This document shows positions 37,429-46,494 of a stretch of DNA of 64,000 nt, piece by piece. Source of the stretch: Acinetobacter gandensis. GTDB taxonomy: Bacteria; Pseudomonadota; Gammaproteobacteria; Pseudomonadales; Moraxellaceae. The notes under the pieces are model-generated. The model was not told where the DNA came from and did not search any database. It worked only from the letters and a program-made list of their open reading frames with translations. The stretch lies in NCBI RefSeq assembly GCF_001678755.1, contig NZ_LZDS01000029.1, forward strand, positions 163,609 to 227,608, given 5' to 3'. Position numbers and translations under genes: made by a program. Every line of letters begins with the position of its first letter. Position 1 is the stretch's first letter.

Positions 37429-38735
37429 TGAAGACAGAACAGTTAAAACAAATTTTTAAAGCAACAGCATTAGCACTTTGTCTTTCTGCTTCAATGCCGA
37501 CTTTCGCTGATGCACAACCTAAAGATGAAATTGTAGCTGTTGTAGATAATAGCGTTATTTTACGTAGTGATTTAGATCAAAGCATTGCAGAGATTACACA
37601 TCAACTTCAATCAAAAAAACAGACTGTTCCTCCGATTGAATATTTACAGCAACAAGCACTTGAACAACTTATTACACGTCAAGCTCAACTTGAACAAGTA
37701 AAACGCTATAACGTAAAAGCAGATGAAAAATCTCTCAATGAAGCAGTTTTAAAAGTTGCAAAAGATTCAGGTTCTGCAAGCCTTGAAGCATTTCAACAAA
37801 AACTAGATGCAATAGCACCAAACACCTACTCTTCGTTACGCGCTCGTATTGCTGAAGATATTGCACTGCAACGTCTACGCCAACAACTTGTGACATCACG
37901 TATTCAAATTAGTGATCAAGACGTTAAAAACTTTTTAAGCTCACCACAAGGCCAAGCTGCGCTTGGCAATCAAGTTCACGTCTTACACGTTCGTATTTCT
38001 GGTGGTGAAAATGCTGTAAAAATTGCTGAGGATGTACGTAAAGAACTTGCAACTAGCAATGATGCTAAAGCAATTAGTACTAAATTCAGCACCAAAGATA
38101 CTAAAGTAGATGCAGCAGATATGGGCTTCCGTAGCTTATCTGATATTCCAGACGAGCTTGCAGCGCGTGTTTCACCATTACAAGTTGGACAAACGACAGA
38201 ATTGATTTCTGTACGCGATGGTGTTCATGTTCTAAAATTAATTGAACGCAAAGCATCAGATCAAAAAGCCATTGTTCCGCAATTTCAAACGCGTCATATT
38301 TTAATTCAACCATCAGAGGTTGTTAGCCCTGAAAATGCGAAGCAAATGATTGACAGCTTATACACACGTCTACAAAAAGGTGAAGATTTTGCTGTTATTG
38401 CCTCAACTTTCTCAAATGACCCTGGTTCTGCGGCAAATGGTGGTAGCTTAGGTTGGGTGAGCCCTGGGGTTATGGTTCCTGAATTCGAAGCAAAAATGAA
38501 AGAAACACCTAAAGGCGAAATCAGCAAACCATTTCAATCGCAGTTTGGTTGGCATATCCTACAAGTGACTGACACACGCCAACAAGACATGACACAAGAG
38601 GTTCAAGAGCGTATGGCGCGCCAACTCTTAGGTGAGCGTCAATTTGATACCGAGCTTGACAGCTGGTTACGTGAAATTCGAAACAATGCTTTTGTAGATA
38701 TTAAAGACCCTGCTCTACAACGTAAATCGAAATAA
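37428..38735 (+). CDS. surA: Periplasmic chaperone and peptidyl-prolyl isomerase SurA
   Basis: The protein has 435 residues from ATG 37428, which shares one base with the lptD stop (TAATG). A signal peptide (ALALCLSASMPTFA) precedes the SurA N-domain DEIVAVVDNSVILRSDLDQ. Two parvulin domains follow, at about 165-265 and about 280-380, the second with TRHILIQPSEVV, FSNDPGSAANGGSLGWV and PFQSQFGWHIL. SurA escorts outer-membrane proteins, including LptD, to the Bam complex, so the coupling makes sense. A TTG upstream start is less likely. Confidence 0.95.
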   Translation: MKTEQLKQIFKATALALCLSASMPTFADAQPKDEIVAVVDNSVILRSDLDQSIAEITHQLQSKKQTVPPIEYLQQQALEQLITRQAQLEQVKRYNVKADEKSLNEAVLKVAKDSGSASLEAFQQKLDAIAPNTYSSLRARIAEDIALQRLRQQLVTSRIQISDQDVKNFLSSPQGQAALGNQVHVLHVRISGGENAVKIAEDVRKELATSNDAKAISTKFSTKDTKVDAADMGFRSLSDIPDELAARVSPLQVGQTTELISVRDGVHVLKLIERKASDQKAIVPQFQTRHILIQPSEVVSPENAKQMIDSLYTRLQKGEDFAVIASTFSNDPGSAANGGSLGWVSPGVMVPEFEAKMKETPKGEISKPFQSQFGWHILQVTDTRQQDMTQEVQERMARQLLGERQFDTELDSWLREIRNNAFVDIKDPALQRKSK

Positions 38736-38745
38736 TACATAAAAT

Positions 38746-38769
38746 AAAACCAGCCTAGGCTGGTTTTAT
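38746..38769 (+). terminator. Rho-independent terminator of lptD-surA
   Basis: The perfect palindrome AAAACCAGCCTAGGCTGGTTTT lies just after the surA stop, with A and T tracts on both flanks. Confidence 0.85.
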
Positions 38770-38822
38770 TACGTCTCATTTTTACTAAAATTTAAAATAT
38801 TTTTAGTCATTATTTCTAACAA

Positions 38823-38850
38823 TAAAAAAAGCCTCCCGATCGGGAGGCTC
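38823..38850 (-). terminator. Rho-independent terminator of hfq
   Basis: GCCTCCCGATCGGGAGGC at 38831-38848 is a perfect GC-rich hairpin followed by a seven-T run on the minus strand, 12 bp after the hfq stop. Confidence 0.88.
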
Positions 38851-38862
38851 TTAATGACTCAA

Positions 38863-39378
38863 TTAACGATTGTTGTTTTCGTCGTCTTGAGCATCATCAA
38901 ATTTAGTTTCGCTTTCAAAACCAGCATTTTGACCACCGAAGCCACCTTGAGCACCGAAGCCACCTTGAGCACCGAAGCCACCTTGAGCACCGAAGCCACC
39001 TTGACCACCAAAGCCACCTTGGCCACCGAAACCACCTTGACCACCGAAGCCACCTTGTTGACCACCGAAGCCACCTTGTTGACCGCCGAAGCCGCCTTGT
39101 TGACCACCGAAGCCGCCTTGTTGACCACCGAAGCCAGCTGCACCTTGTGCACCAGCAGGAGCGCCAGCTGGACGTGGGTTACGTGCAGGAACTACAGTTG
39201 AAATCGCATGTTTGTAAACCATTTGGCTTACTGTATTTTTCAAAAGAACTACATATTGGTCAAATGACTCAATATGACCTTGCAATTTAATACCATTTAC
39301 AAGAAAGATAGAAACTGGAATACGTTCTTTACGGAGAGAATTTAAGAACGGATCTTGTAAAGTTTGACCTTTAGACAT
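38863..39378 (-). CDS. hfq: RNA chaperone Hfq with extended glycine-rich tail
   Basis: The first ~70 residues are a standard Sm-fold Hfq: [26 protein letters not shown] (Sm1) and the Sm2 motif YKHAIST. The protein is 171 residues against ~102 in E. coli. The extra length is a Gly/Phe/Gln tail of eleven GGFGGQQ-, GGFGGQ- or GGFGAQ-type units, followed by an acidic end ([10 protein letters not shown]). Long Gly-rich Hfq tails are known in Moraxellaceae. The acidic tip may autoinhibit RNA binding as in E. coli. It lies downstream of miaA. Confidence 0.95.
   Translation of the reverse strand: MSKGQTLQDPFLNSLRKERIPVSIFLVNGIKLQGHIESFDQYVVLLKNTVSQMVYKHAISTVVPARNPRPAGAPAGAQGAAGFGGQQGGFGGQQGGFGGQQGGFGGQQGGFGGQGGFGGQGGFGGQGGFGAQGGFGAQGGFGAQGGFGGQNAGFESETKFDDAQDDENNNR
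38932..39132 (-). repeat. In-frame 18/21-nt tandem repeat inside hfq
   Basis: On the plus strand, near-identical units follow one another: four 21-nt copies of the type GCCACCTTGTTGACCACCGAA and several 18-nt copies of the type GCCACCTTGAGCACCGAA. They encode the Gly-Phe-Gly repeats of the Hfq tail. Lengths are multiples of three, so copy-number change would keep the frame. Confidence 0.85.
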
Positions 39379-39470
39379 GTTATAACTCCAAAAAATAATA
39401 AAAATCAGCGCAAAAACTACCTTTATTTTTCAATTAAAAATTATCAAAAAGGTAGTCCCTAAATTTTGCT

Positions 39471-40415
39471 TTATCCGTAGCAGTTTCGCAAGTCTTCTTG
39501 AGCCTGCTTCGCTGTTAAATATGTAGTAAATTTATGCGTTTCTTGCAAAGATCTTAACCAAGTATATTGACGTTTTGCAAGTTGTCGTGTCGCAAATAGA
39601 GCCTTATCCTCCATTTCACGCTGTTTTTCGCTACTTAGATCACTATTTCTTAAAAAATCTAATGCTTGACGGTAACCAACTGATCGCATAGCGGGCAAAT
39701 TTTCATCTAAATCGTATTTTTCAATTAGCCCTTTCACTTCATTTAAAAATCCAATTTCCCACATTATTTTTAAACGTTGTGCTATCCGCCCGTGTAATTC
39801 TAAACGGTCAGGCAGTAAAGCGTAATTATGAAAATTGTAACGGTAAGGTAAATTTTTAGGCTGTTCAGCTTGTAATTTTGTAATAGGTTGTCCGGTCAAT
39901 TTATAAACTTCCAACGCACGAATAATACGCTGCTTATCACTGACTTTAAACTTTTCACCTGCTAAGGGATCTACACTACACAATTCAGCATAAACAGCAT
40001 CCCACCCCTCACACTCACCTTTCTCTTCAATTTCTGCACGCACAGCGTAATCAGCACTGGGTAAGTTGGATGACAATCCCTCAAGTAAAGCCTTGTAATA
40101 CAACATCGTCCCACCAACTAAAATTGGGGTTTTACCGCGAGCATGCATATCATCAATTAATACACATGCATCCTCAACAAAATTGGCTGCCGAATACACT
40201 TCTAAAGGACTAATAATATCAATTAAATGATGCGGATATTGCTCCAGCTCGGCTTTAGTAGGCTTGGCTGTACCAATATCCATATCTTGATAAACGAGTG
40301 CTGAATCAACGGATATTAATTCAAAATTTCCACGCTCAAAGAGTTCACATGCCAGCGCGGTTTTCCCACTTGCAGTTGGTCCCATAAGATTGATGACCGG
40401 CAATTGATTTGACAT
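39471..40415 (-). CDS. miaA: tRNA dimethylallyltransferase
   Basis: The 314-residue enzyme adds the isopentenyl group to A37 of UNN-decoding tRNAs. P-loop [10 protein letters not shown] is at about 13-22, followed by [29 protein letters not shown] and [16 protein letters not shown] directly after the mutL stop (40421) is an alternative start; ATG 40415 fits the family better. It is in the tsaE-mutL-miaA-hfq order common to gammaproteobacteria. Confidence 0.95.
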   Translation of the reverse strand: MSNQLPVINLMGPTASGKTALACELFERGNFELISVDSALVYQDMDIGTAKPTKAELEQYPHHLIDIISPLEVYSAANFVEDACVLIDDMHARGKTPILVGGTMLYYKALLEGLSSNLPSADYAVRAEIEEKGECEGWDAVYAELCSVDPLAGEKFKVSDKQRIIRALEVYKLTGQPITKLQAEQPKNLPYRYNFHNYALLPDRLELHGRIAQRLKIMWEIGFLNEVKGLIEKYDLDENLPAMRSVGYRQALDFLRNSDLSSEKQREMEDKALFATRQLAKRQYTWLRSLQETHKFTTYLTAKQAQEDLRNCYG

Positions 40416-40421
40416 GTACAA

Positions 40422-42446
40422 CTACTCTCCTCGAGCAAAAAGTTTATCAAGCTGAGCCAATGGGAAAGCACGCCAAGTTGGGCGTCCATGGTTACATTGA
40501 CTGGCAAATTCGGTTTGTTCCATCTGACGTAATAATGCATTCATTTCAGACAGGCTTAAAATACGGTGTGCTCGTACAGCACCATGACAGGCCATACCCG
40601 CTAAAATTTGGTCACGTTTTTGTAGCAATCCTGCCACTTGATCAGTTGGATCTAAATCATTTAATAATTCTGGAATCAACGCATCAAAATCAGCCTTATG
40701 TAAAATGGCAGGTACGCCACGAACGATCACCTGCTCATCGCCATATTGATCAATTTCAAGTCCTAAGCGTGCTAATTGATCTTTCAGCTCATCTACACGC
40801 ATGGCTTGCATACGACTAATGCTAACTACTTTAGGAATAAGCAATTGTTGTGAAGTCCAAAATTCTGGTTTATCCCACGCTGTTTTCATTTGTTGCAATA
40901 CAATACGCTCATGTGCAGCATGCATATCAACAATAATCAAACCTTCAGTATTCTGCGCCAGAATATAAATACCGTGCAGCTGCGCAATCGCAATACCAAG
41001 CGGATGCTCATCCACTTTCTGTTGAATATGGGCTTGCATGGACTGCTCGACATCAATAGCCGTATCTGATGTTTGACGTAAGGGTGCTAAATAGCTCTGT
41101 AATGCGTTATTTAGCTGTTTTGATCCATTATATGAAGCAACATAGCCATTTGTATTTATTGAACCTGTAGATGGGTGTTGCGCAGCAGAATAGCCATACG
41201 CAGCCACTTGTTCAGCCGATTCAGCATAATTCACCCCAGTGGGTGAGCTAAAATCGGTTAATCCACCCGCACTATCAGGATTAACAAAATTTGCAGCAGT
41301 TTGTGTTACAGCTTCAATATTTTGATGTAATTGAAATTGTTCTTGATGCCTTGGTTGCGCAATCAAATTTTCTTGAGCTTGGGGTTCAAGCTTCATGGCA
41401 CTAGAAAGTTCGGCTGTCGCAGTTTGGAATTGCGCTAAAGTCGATTTAGCATAATGACGCACAAATTCATGGACTTCACGTTGGTTTAAAAAGCGAATTT
41501 CATGCTTGGTTGGATGCACGTTTACATCAATATTTTCAGGATCAACCTCCATAAACAGCAAGTACGCTGCATGTTGATGTCCATGTAAAATACCGTCATA
41601 CGCCATGCGTAGCGCATGTGAAACCGTCTTGTCTTTCACAATACGACCATTTACATAAACATATTGCATATCGGCTTGTGCGCGTGCATCCGAGGGATGG
41701 CCTAGCCAACCGCTTAAGCGCATGTTGACGCTATCTGCATCAATCCAGTACGCATTTTCGGTAAACTGACGACCTAACAACTGTTGTACACGCTGAAAAC
41801 GTAACGCCCCACTATCTGCTACAGGCAGATTTAATTTAATGCTATTGTTGTGCTCTAAAACAAAACGAATATCAAAGTGTGTCAGCGCTAAACGACGGAC
41901 AATTTCTTCAATATGTCCAAATTCAGTGCCCTGTTTTTTGAGAAATTTACGACGTGCTGGTACATTAAAAAATAAATCCTGTACCCGAATCGTTGTGCCT
42001 CTTTGTGCAGCAACAGGTTGAATCTCTTGATGATCAAAAGCAGTACCATTAACTTCAACCTGATAGCCAACACCATCTTCATTTTGACTACTAGTCAACG
42101 TCAACCGTGATACCGCAGCAATGGATGCCAAGGCTTCACCACGAAAGCCTAAACTCACAATCGCATGTAAGTCTTCTGCACTTTGGATTTTACTAGTCGC
42201 ATGACGCATAACGGCCAAAGGGAGGTCTTCATGATGAATCCCCCGACCATTGTCAATAATTTCAATCAGTGTGCTACCGCCTTGCTCAACACGAATAATT
42301 AATTCTGTTGATCCTGCATCAATGGCATTTTCAAGTAATTCTTTGACCACAGATGCAGGGCGTTCAATCACTTCACCCGCAGCAATTTGGTTGGCTAGAG
42401 CAGGATCAAGGGTACGAATTCGGCGGGCACTGATGTCATTCAGCAT
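40422..42446 (-). CDS. mutL: DNA mismatch repair protein MutL
   Basis: The GHKL ATPase N-domain shows [25 protein letters not shown] and [13 protein letters not shown] long Gln/Ser-rich linker follows (about 340-470), and the C-terminal dimerisation domain ends with [13 protein letters not shown]. The endonuclease motif DQHA(x)2E(x)4E appears as [12 protein letters not shown], so the last Glu is Gln. The start used is ATG 42446 (674 aa), which places [18 protein letters not shown] near the N-terminus; ATG 42470 is possible. It overlaps tsaE. Confidence 0.95.
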   Translation of the reverse strand: MLNDISARRIRTLDPALANQIAAGEVIERPASVVKELLENAIDAGSTELIIRVEQGGSTLIEIIDNGRGIHHEDLPLAVMRHATSKIQSAEDLHAIVSLGFRGEALASIAAVSRLTLTSSQNEDGVGYQVEVNGTAFDHQEIQPVAAQRGTTIRVQDLFFNVPARRKFLKKQGTEFGHIEEIVRRLALTHFDIRFVLEHNNSIKLNLPVADSGALRFQRVQQLLGRQFTENAYWIDADSVNMRLSGWLGHPSDARAQADMQYVYVNGRIVKDKTVSHALRMAYDGILHGHQHAAYLLFMEVDPENIDVNVHPTKHEIRFLNQREVHEFVRHYAKSTLAQFQTATAELSSAMKLEPQAQENLIAQPRHQEQFQLHQNIEAVTQTAANFVNPDSAGGLTDFSSPTGVNYAESAEQVAAYGYSAAQHPSTGSINTNGYVASYNGSKQLNNALQSYLAPLRQTSDTAIDVEQSMQAHIQQKVDEHPLGIAIAQLHGIYILAQNTEGLIIVDMHAAHERIVLQQMKTAWDKPEFWTSQQLLIPKVVSISRMQAMRVDELKDQLARLGLEIDQYGDEQVIVRGVPAILHKADFDALIPELLNDLDPTDQVAGLLQKRDQILAGMACHGAVRAHRILSLSEMNALLRQMEQTEFASQCNHGRPTWRAFPLAQLDKLFARGE

Positions 42447-42915
42447 GGTTGAATTTTTGCTCCAAAGCATTTTGCAAGGTTTCAGATGATGATGTTAATG
42501 TCGCCCTACGCGACATTTCATCTTCTGATTTTTCAATATTTATCACTAAATCGGCAGCTGGAATTTCGTCTCCACCTTTTGAAGGCCATTCAAATAAGAA
42601 AAGTGCATTCGGTGTTTCTAAGTAATCACGAATACCCATCAATTCAAGTTCATAAGGGTCATTTAAACGATACAAGTCAAAATGAAAAATATCTTTACCT
42701 TGAATATTGTAAGGCTCAACCAATGTATAGGTTGGACTTTTGACTGCGCCTTGATGACCCATTTGCTGTAAAAAATAACGGCTTAAAGTGGTCTTACCAG
42801 CCCCCAAGTCACCAATAAGGTAAATCACGCCCGTGGTAAAATGCGTCGACAGTACGGTAGCTAAGTTTTGGGTATCGACTTCACTATTTAAGTCCAAACT
42901 GAATGAATACTGCAT
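42436..42915 (-). CDS. tsaE: tRNA threonylcarbamoyladenosine biosynthesis ATPase TsaE
   Basis: The protein has 159 residues from ATG 42915, the start that gives the usual length; a longer frame begins at 42975. The P-loop [12 protein letters not shown] is followed by [31 protein letters not shown] and [13 protein letters not shown], all hallmarks of TsaE/YjeE. It works with TsaB and TsaD in t6A37 synthesis. It is immediately upstream of mutL, with overlapping ends. Confidence 0.94.
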   Translation of the reverse strand: MQYSFSLDLNSEVDTQNLATVLSTHFTTGVIYLIGDLGAGKTTLSRYFLQQMGHQGAVKSPTYTLVEPYNIQGKDIFHFDLYRLNDPYELELMGIRDYLETPNALFLFEWPSKGGDEIPAADLVINIEKSEDEMSRRATLTSSSETLQNALEQKFNHAE

Positions 42916-43047
42916 ATTACTCACAACATGTACATAAGAATTAAATATGATAGCATCGCGTTGCATGAAAATCATATGTCCTCACTTTGCTTTGGACATT
43001 TTTCACTACAACTAACCACCATCACTCAGATAGTTTAAAAGCTCTTG

Positions 43048-43953
43048 ATGCAAAGCAACAATTTCACACCACCTATGATGAATGGCGTTAGTGCCAGCAA
43101 AGTTTTTCTAGACACAAACAAAGCAATTACAGCAACTGTTTTTGAATATTTATGTCAGCAATTTCAACACATTTCAGCTGATGAATGGACACAACGCTTT
43201 GCAGATGGTTTGGTCTATGATGCTGCAGGTGAAAAACTGCATATTCAGAGTCCATATATGGCAAATACACATGTGTTTTACTATCGTTTTTTAGCGCATG
43301 AAATCCATGTTCCTTTTGAACATCAAATCATCTTTGAAAATGAACACCTATTAGTGGTAGATAAACCACATTTTTTAACCATGAGTCCAACAGGGCAATA
43401 TGTACAAGAAACCTTATTGGTTCGCCTTAAAAATCAAACACAAAATGAAGGTTTAACCCCTATTCATCGTTTGGATCGTGAAACAGCAGGCGTGGTGCTT
43501 TTTTCAAAGCGGGTAGAAACCCGTGGTGCCTATCAACAAATGTTTGCCAGCCGTGAAGTACAAAAAACCTATCATGCGATTGCGGCTTATCGAAGTGAAC
43601 TCACATTTCCAATGACAACTAAACTACGTATGGAAAAAGGAAAACCCTTCTATACCATGCAAGTCATGGCGGGTGAAGCCAATAGCGAAACCCACATTGA
43701 ACTAATTGAATATCATGGGCAATGGGCAAAATACAGATTAAAGCCACATACAGGTAAACAACATCAACTTCGGGTACATCTCAACGCGTTGAATATTCCA
43801 ATTAAAAATGATCCATTTTATCCGCAGGTTGCACATAAACCAGATGATGATTTCAGCCACCCTTTGCAACTGCTCGCGAAAGAAATACAGTTTATAGATC
43901 CTGTGACACAGCAATCATTTCATTTCTGCTCTGCGCGTGAATTGACACTGTAA
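43048..43953 (+). CDS. RluA-family RNA pseudouridine synthase
   Basis: The 301-residue protein has the catalytic motif HRLDRETAGVVLF with the active Asp, LLVVDKPHFL upstream and GKQHQLRVHLN near the C-terminus. There is no N-terminal S4 domain. The family modifies 23S rRNA or tRNA uridines; this member resembles the TruC/RluA-like group with an unusual ~85-residue N-terminal extension. The target base cannot be assigned. ATG 43048 follows a TTG. It is divergent from tsaE. Confidence 0.9.
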   Translation: MQSNNFTPPMMNGVSASKVFLDTNKAITATVFEYLCQQFQHISADEWTQRFADGLVYDAAGEKLHIQSPYMANTHVFYYRFLAHEIHVPFEHQIIFENEHLLVVDKPHFLTMSPTGQYVQETLLVRLKNQTQNEGLTPIHRLDRETAGVVLFSKRVETRGAYQQMFASREVQKTYHAIAAYRSELTFPMTTKLRMEKGKPFYTMQVMAGEANSETHIELIEYHGQWAKYRLKPHTGKQHQLRVHLNALNIPIKNDPFYPQVAHKPDDDFSHPLQLLAKEIQFIDPVTQQSFHFCSARELTL

Positions 43954-44065
43954 TCTAGTTGTCATTACATTTTATTGATAAAATACTTCCAAAGAATATT
44001 GAATTTATAGTATTTTTGATTAGAATAAATGCGAAAAGTTAAGTAATTTAAAGCTTTCTAAAAAT

Positions 44066-44413
44066 ATGAGAAAAACTGAAGTCTACCAAATCCGCCTCGA
44101 TTCTCAGGAAAAGAAGCAAGCATTTGCCGTATTTAAACAATTGGGGATTACACCTGCCCAAGCCGTACGCCTATTTTTCAAACAGGTGGTTTTAACTAAA
44201 TCCATCCCCTTCTCTATTGAAAATCAAAATATCAATATTGAACAGCTGATTAAATTACGTAAATTAAAACAGCAAGAATCACTGGCGTTATCGACCACTG
44301 AGATTAGCCATGCTGAATTAGAAATTCTAAAAAATGATCCTTTGCTTGATGATGATCATTTAGATTTATTTGAAGAATTAAATGCCATTTTGGGTGAAAG
44401 TGACAAAACTTAA
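44066..44413 (+). CDS. RelB/DinJ-family antitoxin-like protein, apparently orphan
   Basis: The N-terminus (TEVYQIRLDSQEKKQAFAVFKQLGITPAQAVRLFFKQVVL) matches the ribbon-helix-helix of RelB/DinJ antitoxins. The 115-residue length is a little above usual (~85-100), and the acidic C-terminus ends LLDDDHLDLFEELNAILGE. No RelE/YafQ-like toxin gene follows; the next gene is a GNAT 96 bp away with its own ribosome site. It may be a solitary regulator or a remnant of a lost pair. Confidence 0.75.
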   Translation: MRKTEVYQIRLDSQEKKQAFAVFKQLGITPAQAVRLFFKQVVLTKSIPFSIENQNINIEQLIKLRKLKQQESLALSTTEISHAELEILKNDPLLDDDHLDLFEELNAILGESDKT

Positions 44414-44509
44414 CACTGTCGCATTTATAAACAATTTATAAATCAACCAATTCCAAAATTTCGATATGCTTCATGCAAGACTATAAAAATAGCATGGAGT
44501 ATATAAATA

Positions 44510-44953
44510 ATGATTGTTCGACGTGCCACTGATGCAGATCTCATTCCCCTTGCTGTTCTTTTCGATGAATATCGACAATTTTATGGCTCATCTTCAAATC
44601 TCGATTTATCTTCGCATTTTTTAAAGCAACGTTTTGAAAATAATCAAAGTGTTATTTTTATTTGTTTAAAAGATGAAACGATTACCGGTTTTGTTCTGCT
44701 GTATTTAGGTTTTTCTTCCGCTGCTTGCTCGACTTATTATATTTTAGATGATGTCTATGTCAGCCCAGTTTTTCGTCGCCAAGGCTCTGCGCGCCAACTC
44801 ATCGATACTGCGGTATTATTTGCCCAGCATGAAAATGCATTAAGAATTAGTCTTGAAACACAAAAAAATAATTATCACTCACATCAGCTTTATGAATCCA
44901 TGGGCTTTGTTAAAGATGATGAATTTCAAACCTATCATTATTTTATTCGCTAA
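44510..44953 (+). CDS. GNAT family N-acetyltransferase
   Basis: The 147-residue protein has the GNAT core: IVRRATDADLIPL at the N-terminus, then YYILDDVYVSPVFRRQGSARQLI with the acetyl-CoA pyrophosphate loop RRQGSA, and NYHSHQLYESMGFVKDDEF at the C-terminus. This resembles small-molecule or amine acetyltransferases rather than the TacT-type toxins. Substrate unknown. It has its own upstream GGAG. Confidence 0.88.
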   Translation: MIVRRATDADLIPLAVLFDEYRQFYGSSSNLDLSSHFLKQRFENNQSVIFICLKDETITGFVLLYLGFSSAACSTYYILDDVYVSPVFRRQGSARQLIDTAVLFAQHENALRISLETQKNNYHSHQLYESMGFVKDDEFQTYHYFIR

Positions 44954-45045
44954 ATTCTTTCACCAACATTTTTTAATTCTTAAACACGACTTATAGTTAC
45001 TTTTAGTAAGCTAATTACCAAATAAAATCAACCTTATACCGCATC

Positions 45046-45094
45046 GGCTTTCTTATTTAAATGATTCCAAAAATCAGATTTGTATAAGAAAGCC
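45046..45094. repeat. 11-bp inverted repeat near the rsuA-like gene end
   Basis: GGCTTTCTTAT at 45046-45056 is perfectly inverted as ATAAGAAAGCC at 45084-45094, with a 27-nt AT-rich spacer. It lies between the convergent GNAT and pseudouridine synthase genes, 28 bp after the latter. It lacks a clean T-run, so terminator function is uncertain; a small mobile-element scar is another possibility. Confidence 0.4.
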
Positions 45095-45121
45095 CTTTTC
45101 AAATTGACAGATACTTTGAAA

Positions 45122-45829
45122 TTACAGAGCACGAAACTTGGACTGTTCAATTTGCTCGGCGGTTAAATACATCCATTCACCTTCATCTAAGCCGTCCAAG
45201 CTTAGTTGTCCTACTTTCGCCCGATGTAGCTGTTCAACTTTATTGCCAACAGCGGCGAGCATACGTTTTACCTGATGATATACACCTTGGTGTACCGTCA
45301 TTTCCAATTGATGTTCAGCCAATATTTTTACACCTGTGGCTACAAACACACCGCTTTCATTCCGCAGTTCTACCCCGTGTTCTAACTGCTCAACTTGAGC
45401 CATCGTCACCGCATCCGCCGTGTGCATTTGATAAACCTTGGGCACATGCTTTTTTGGATGTGTAAGTGCCTGCAAATATTGACCATCATCTGTTAATAGC
45501 AATAGCCCTGTCGTATCCTGATCAAGACGCCCAACACATTGCAAGCCACGATTTAGCAATACCTCATCAAAAAGCTCAAATACACTAAAATGGTGTGTAG
45601 CCTGATGCGAACACTCATAGCCTTTTGGTTTATTTAATGCAATGTACACATGTTCCCGATAAGTATATTCATGCCCATACACTGAAAAAACTAAGTCTTT
45701 TAAATCAAGTTTTTGTTTTGGATTGGTTATCACTTCCGAATTAATTTCAATCGCACCGTTTTTAATTATTTGCTGACAATATTTACGAGAACCAAAACCT
45801 TGTGACTGCAGCATTTTTTCCAAAAACAT
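45122..45829 (-). CDS. RsuA-family 16S rRNA pseudouridine synthase
   Basis: The 235-residue protein has an N-terminal S4 RNA-binding domain (LEKMLQSQGFGSRKYCQQII). The RsuA/RluB-type catalytic motif GRLDQDTTGLLLLTDDGQ follows, then EGVYHQVKRMLAAVGN-like segments near the C-terminus. RsuA makes pseudouridine 516 of 16S rRNA. With no second paralogue in view, assignment to RsuA rather than RluE is likely but not certain. Confidence 0.88.
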   Translation of the reverse strand: MFLEKMLQSQGFGSRKYCQQIIKNGAIEINSEVITNPKQKLDLKDLVFSVYGHEYTYREHVYIALNKPKGYECSHQATHHFSVFELFDEVLLNRGLQCVGRLDQDTTGLLLLTDDGQYLQALTHPKKHVPKVYQMHTADAVTMAQVEQLEHGVELRNESGVFVATGVKILAEHQLEMTVHQGVYHQVKRMLAAVGNKVEQLHRAKVGQLSLDGLDEGEWMYLTAEQIEQSKFRAL

Positions 45830-45980
45830 AAACGGAACTCAATTGAAATTTCAGACTGACATTTTACCTTGTTTCAGCTTAGATAAGTTGCTGTTTGAAC
45901 CGATTGTTGAATGCTTTAACTTTCTAGCGATAAAATTGGGGTAAAATAATGATCAAATTTAATTTCTCTCCCCAATCAAC

Positions 45981-46436
45981 ATGTCCCAATTAGACTTAAA
46001 CTTAATCGTGCTTATCGTATTATTGGCATGCGGTATTTTCAGTCACAACACAGCCATTACTATCGCTGCTGGTGTACTTATCGTATTTCGTATTACACCG
46101 TTGAGTGAATTTTTCCCGTACTTACAGCAATACGGTCTAAACATCGGCATTATTATTTTAACCATTGGCGTTTTAACGCCTATCGCCAGCGGAAAAATTC
46201 CAGGGGATTCAATTCTAAAATCTTTTCTCAGTTGGAAATCAATTTTGGCCATTGCAATTGGTGTCTTTGTTGCATGGCTCGGTGGCCGTGGTGTTAAACT
46301 TATGTCAAACTCACCTGATATCGTTGCTGGCCTTTTAATCGGAACTGTAGCAGGTGTCGCAATGCTGCGTGGCGTACCTGTTGGCCCATTGATTGCAGCT
46401 GGGATTTTGTCCCTATTGATCGGGATTAAACCTTAA
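45981..46436 (+). CDS. UPF0756 (DUF441) membrane protein
   Basis: The 151-residue protein has four hydrophobic segments and matches the UPF0756/YeaL family by [39 protein letters not shown], and [24 protein letters not shown]. No function is established for the family. It stands alone between divergent and convergent neighbours. Confidence 0.88.
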   Translation: MSQLDLNLIVLIVLLACGIFSHNTAITIAAGVLIVFRITPLSEFFPYLQQYGLNIGIIILTIGVLTPIASGKIPGDSILKSFLSWKSILAIAIGVFVAWLGGRGVKLMSNSPDIVAGLLIGTVAGVAMLRGVPVGPLIAAGILSLLIGIKP

Positions 46437-46494
46437 TTTTAAATAAAGCACACTGAATAGATATGCAGCAGAATTACAATCTGCCGCAATGACC

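Noticed and set aside
38854..39201. Plus-strand ORF with Thr-Glu-Ala-Thr-Leu repeats
   Set aside because: It is the antisense frame of the Hfq tail repeat, with no ribosome site of its own.
44066..44953. RelB-like gene plus GNAT as a toxin-antitoxin pair
   Set aside because: The GNAT has metabolic-type motifs and its own ribosome site 96 bp away; known acetyltransferase toxins pair with DUF1778 antitoxins, usually with overlapping genes.
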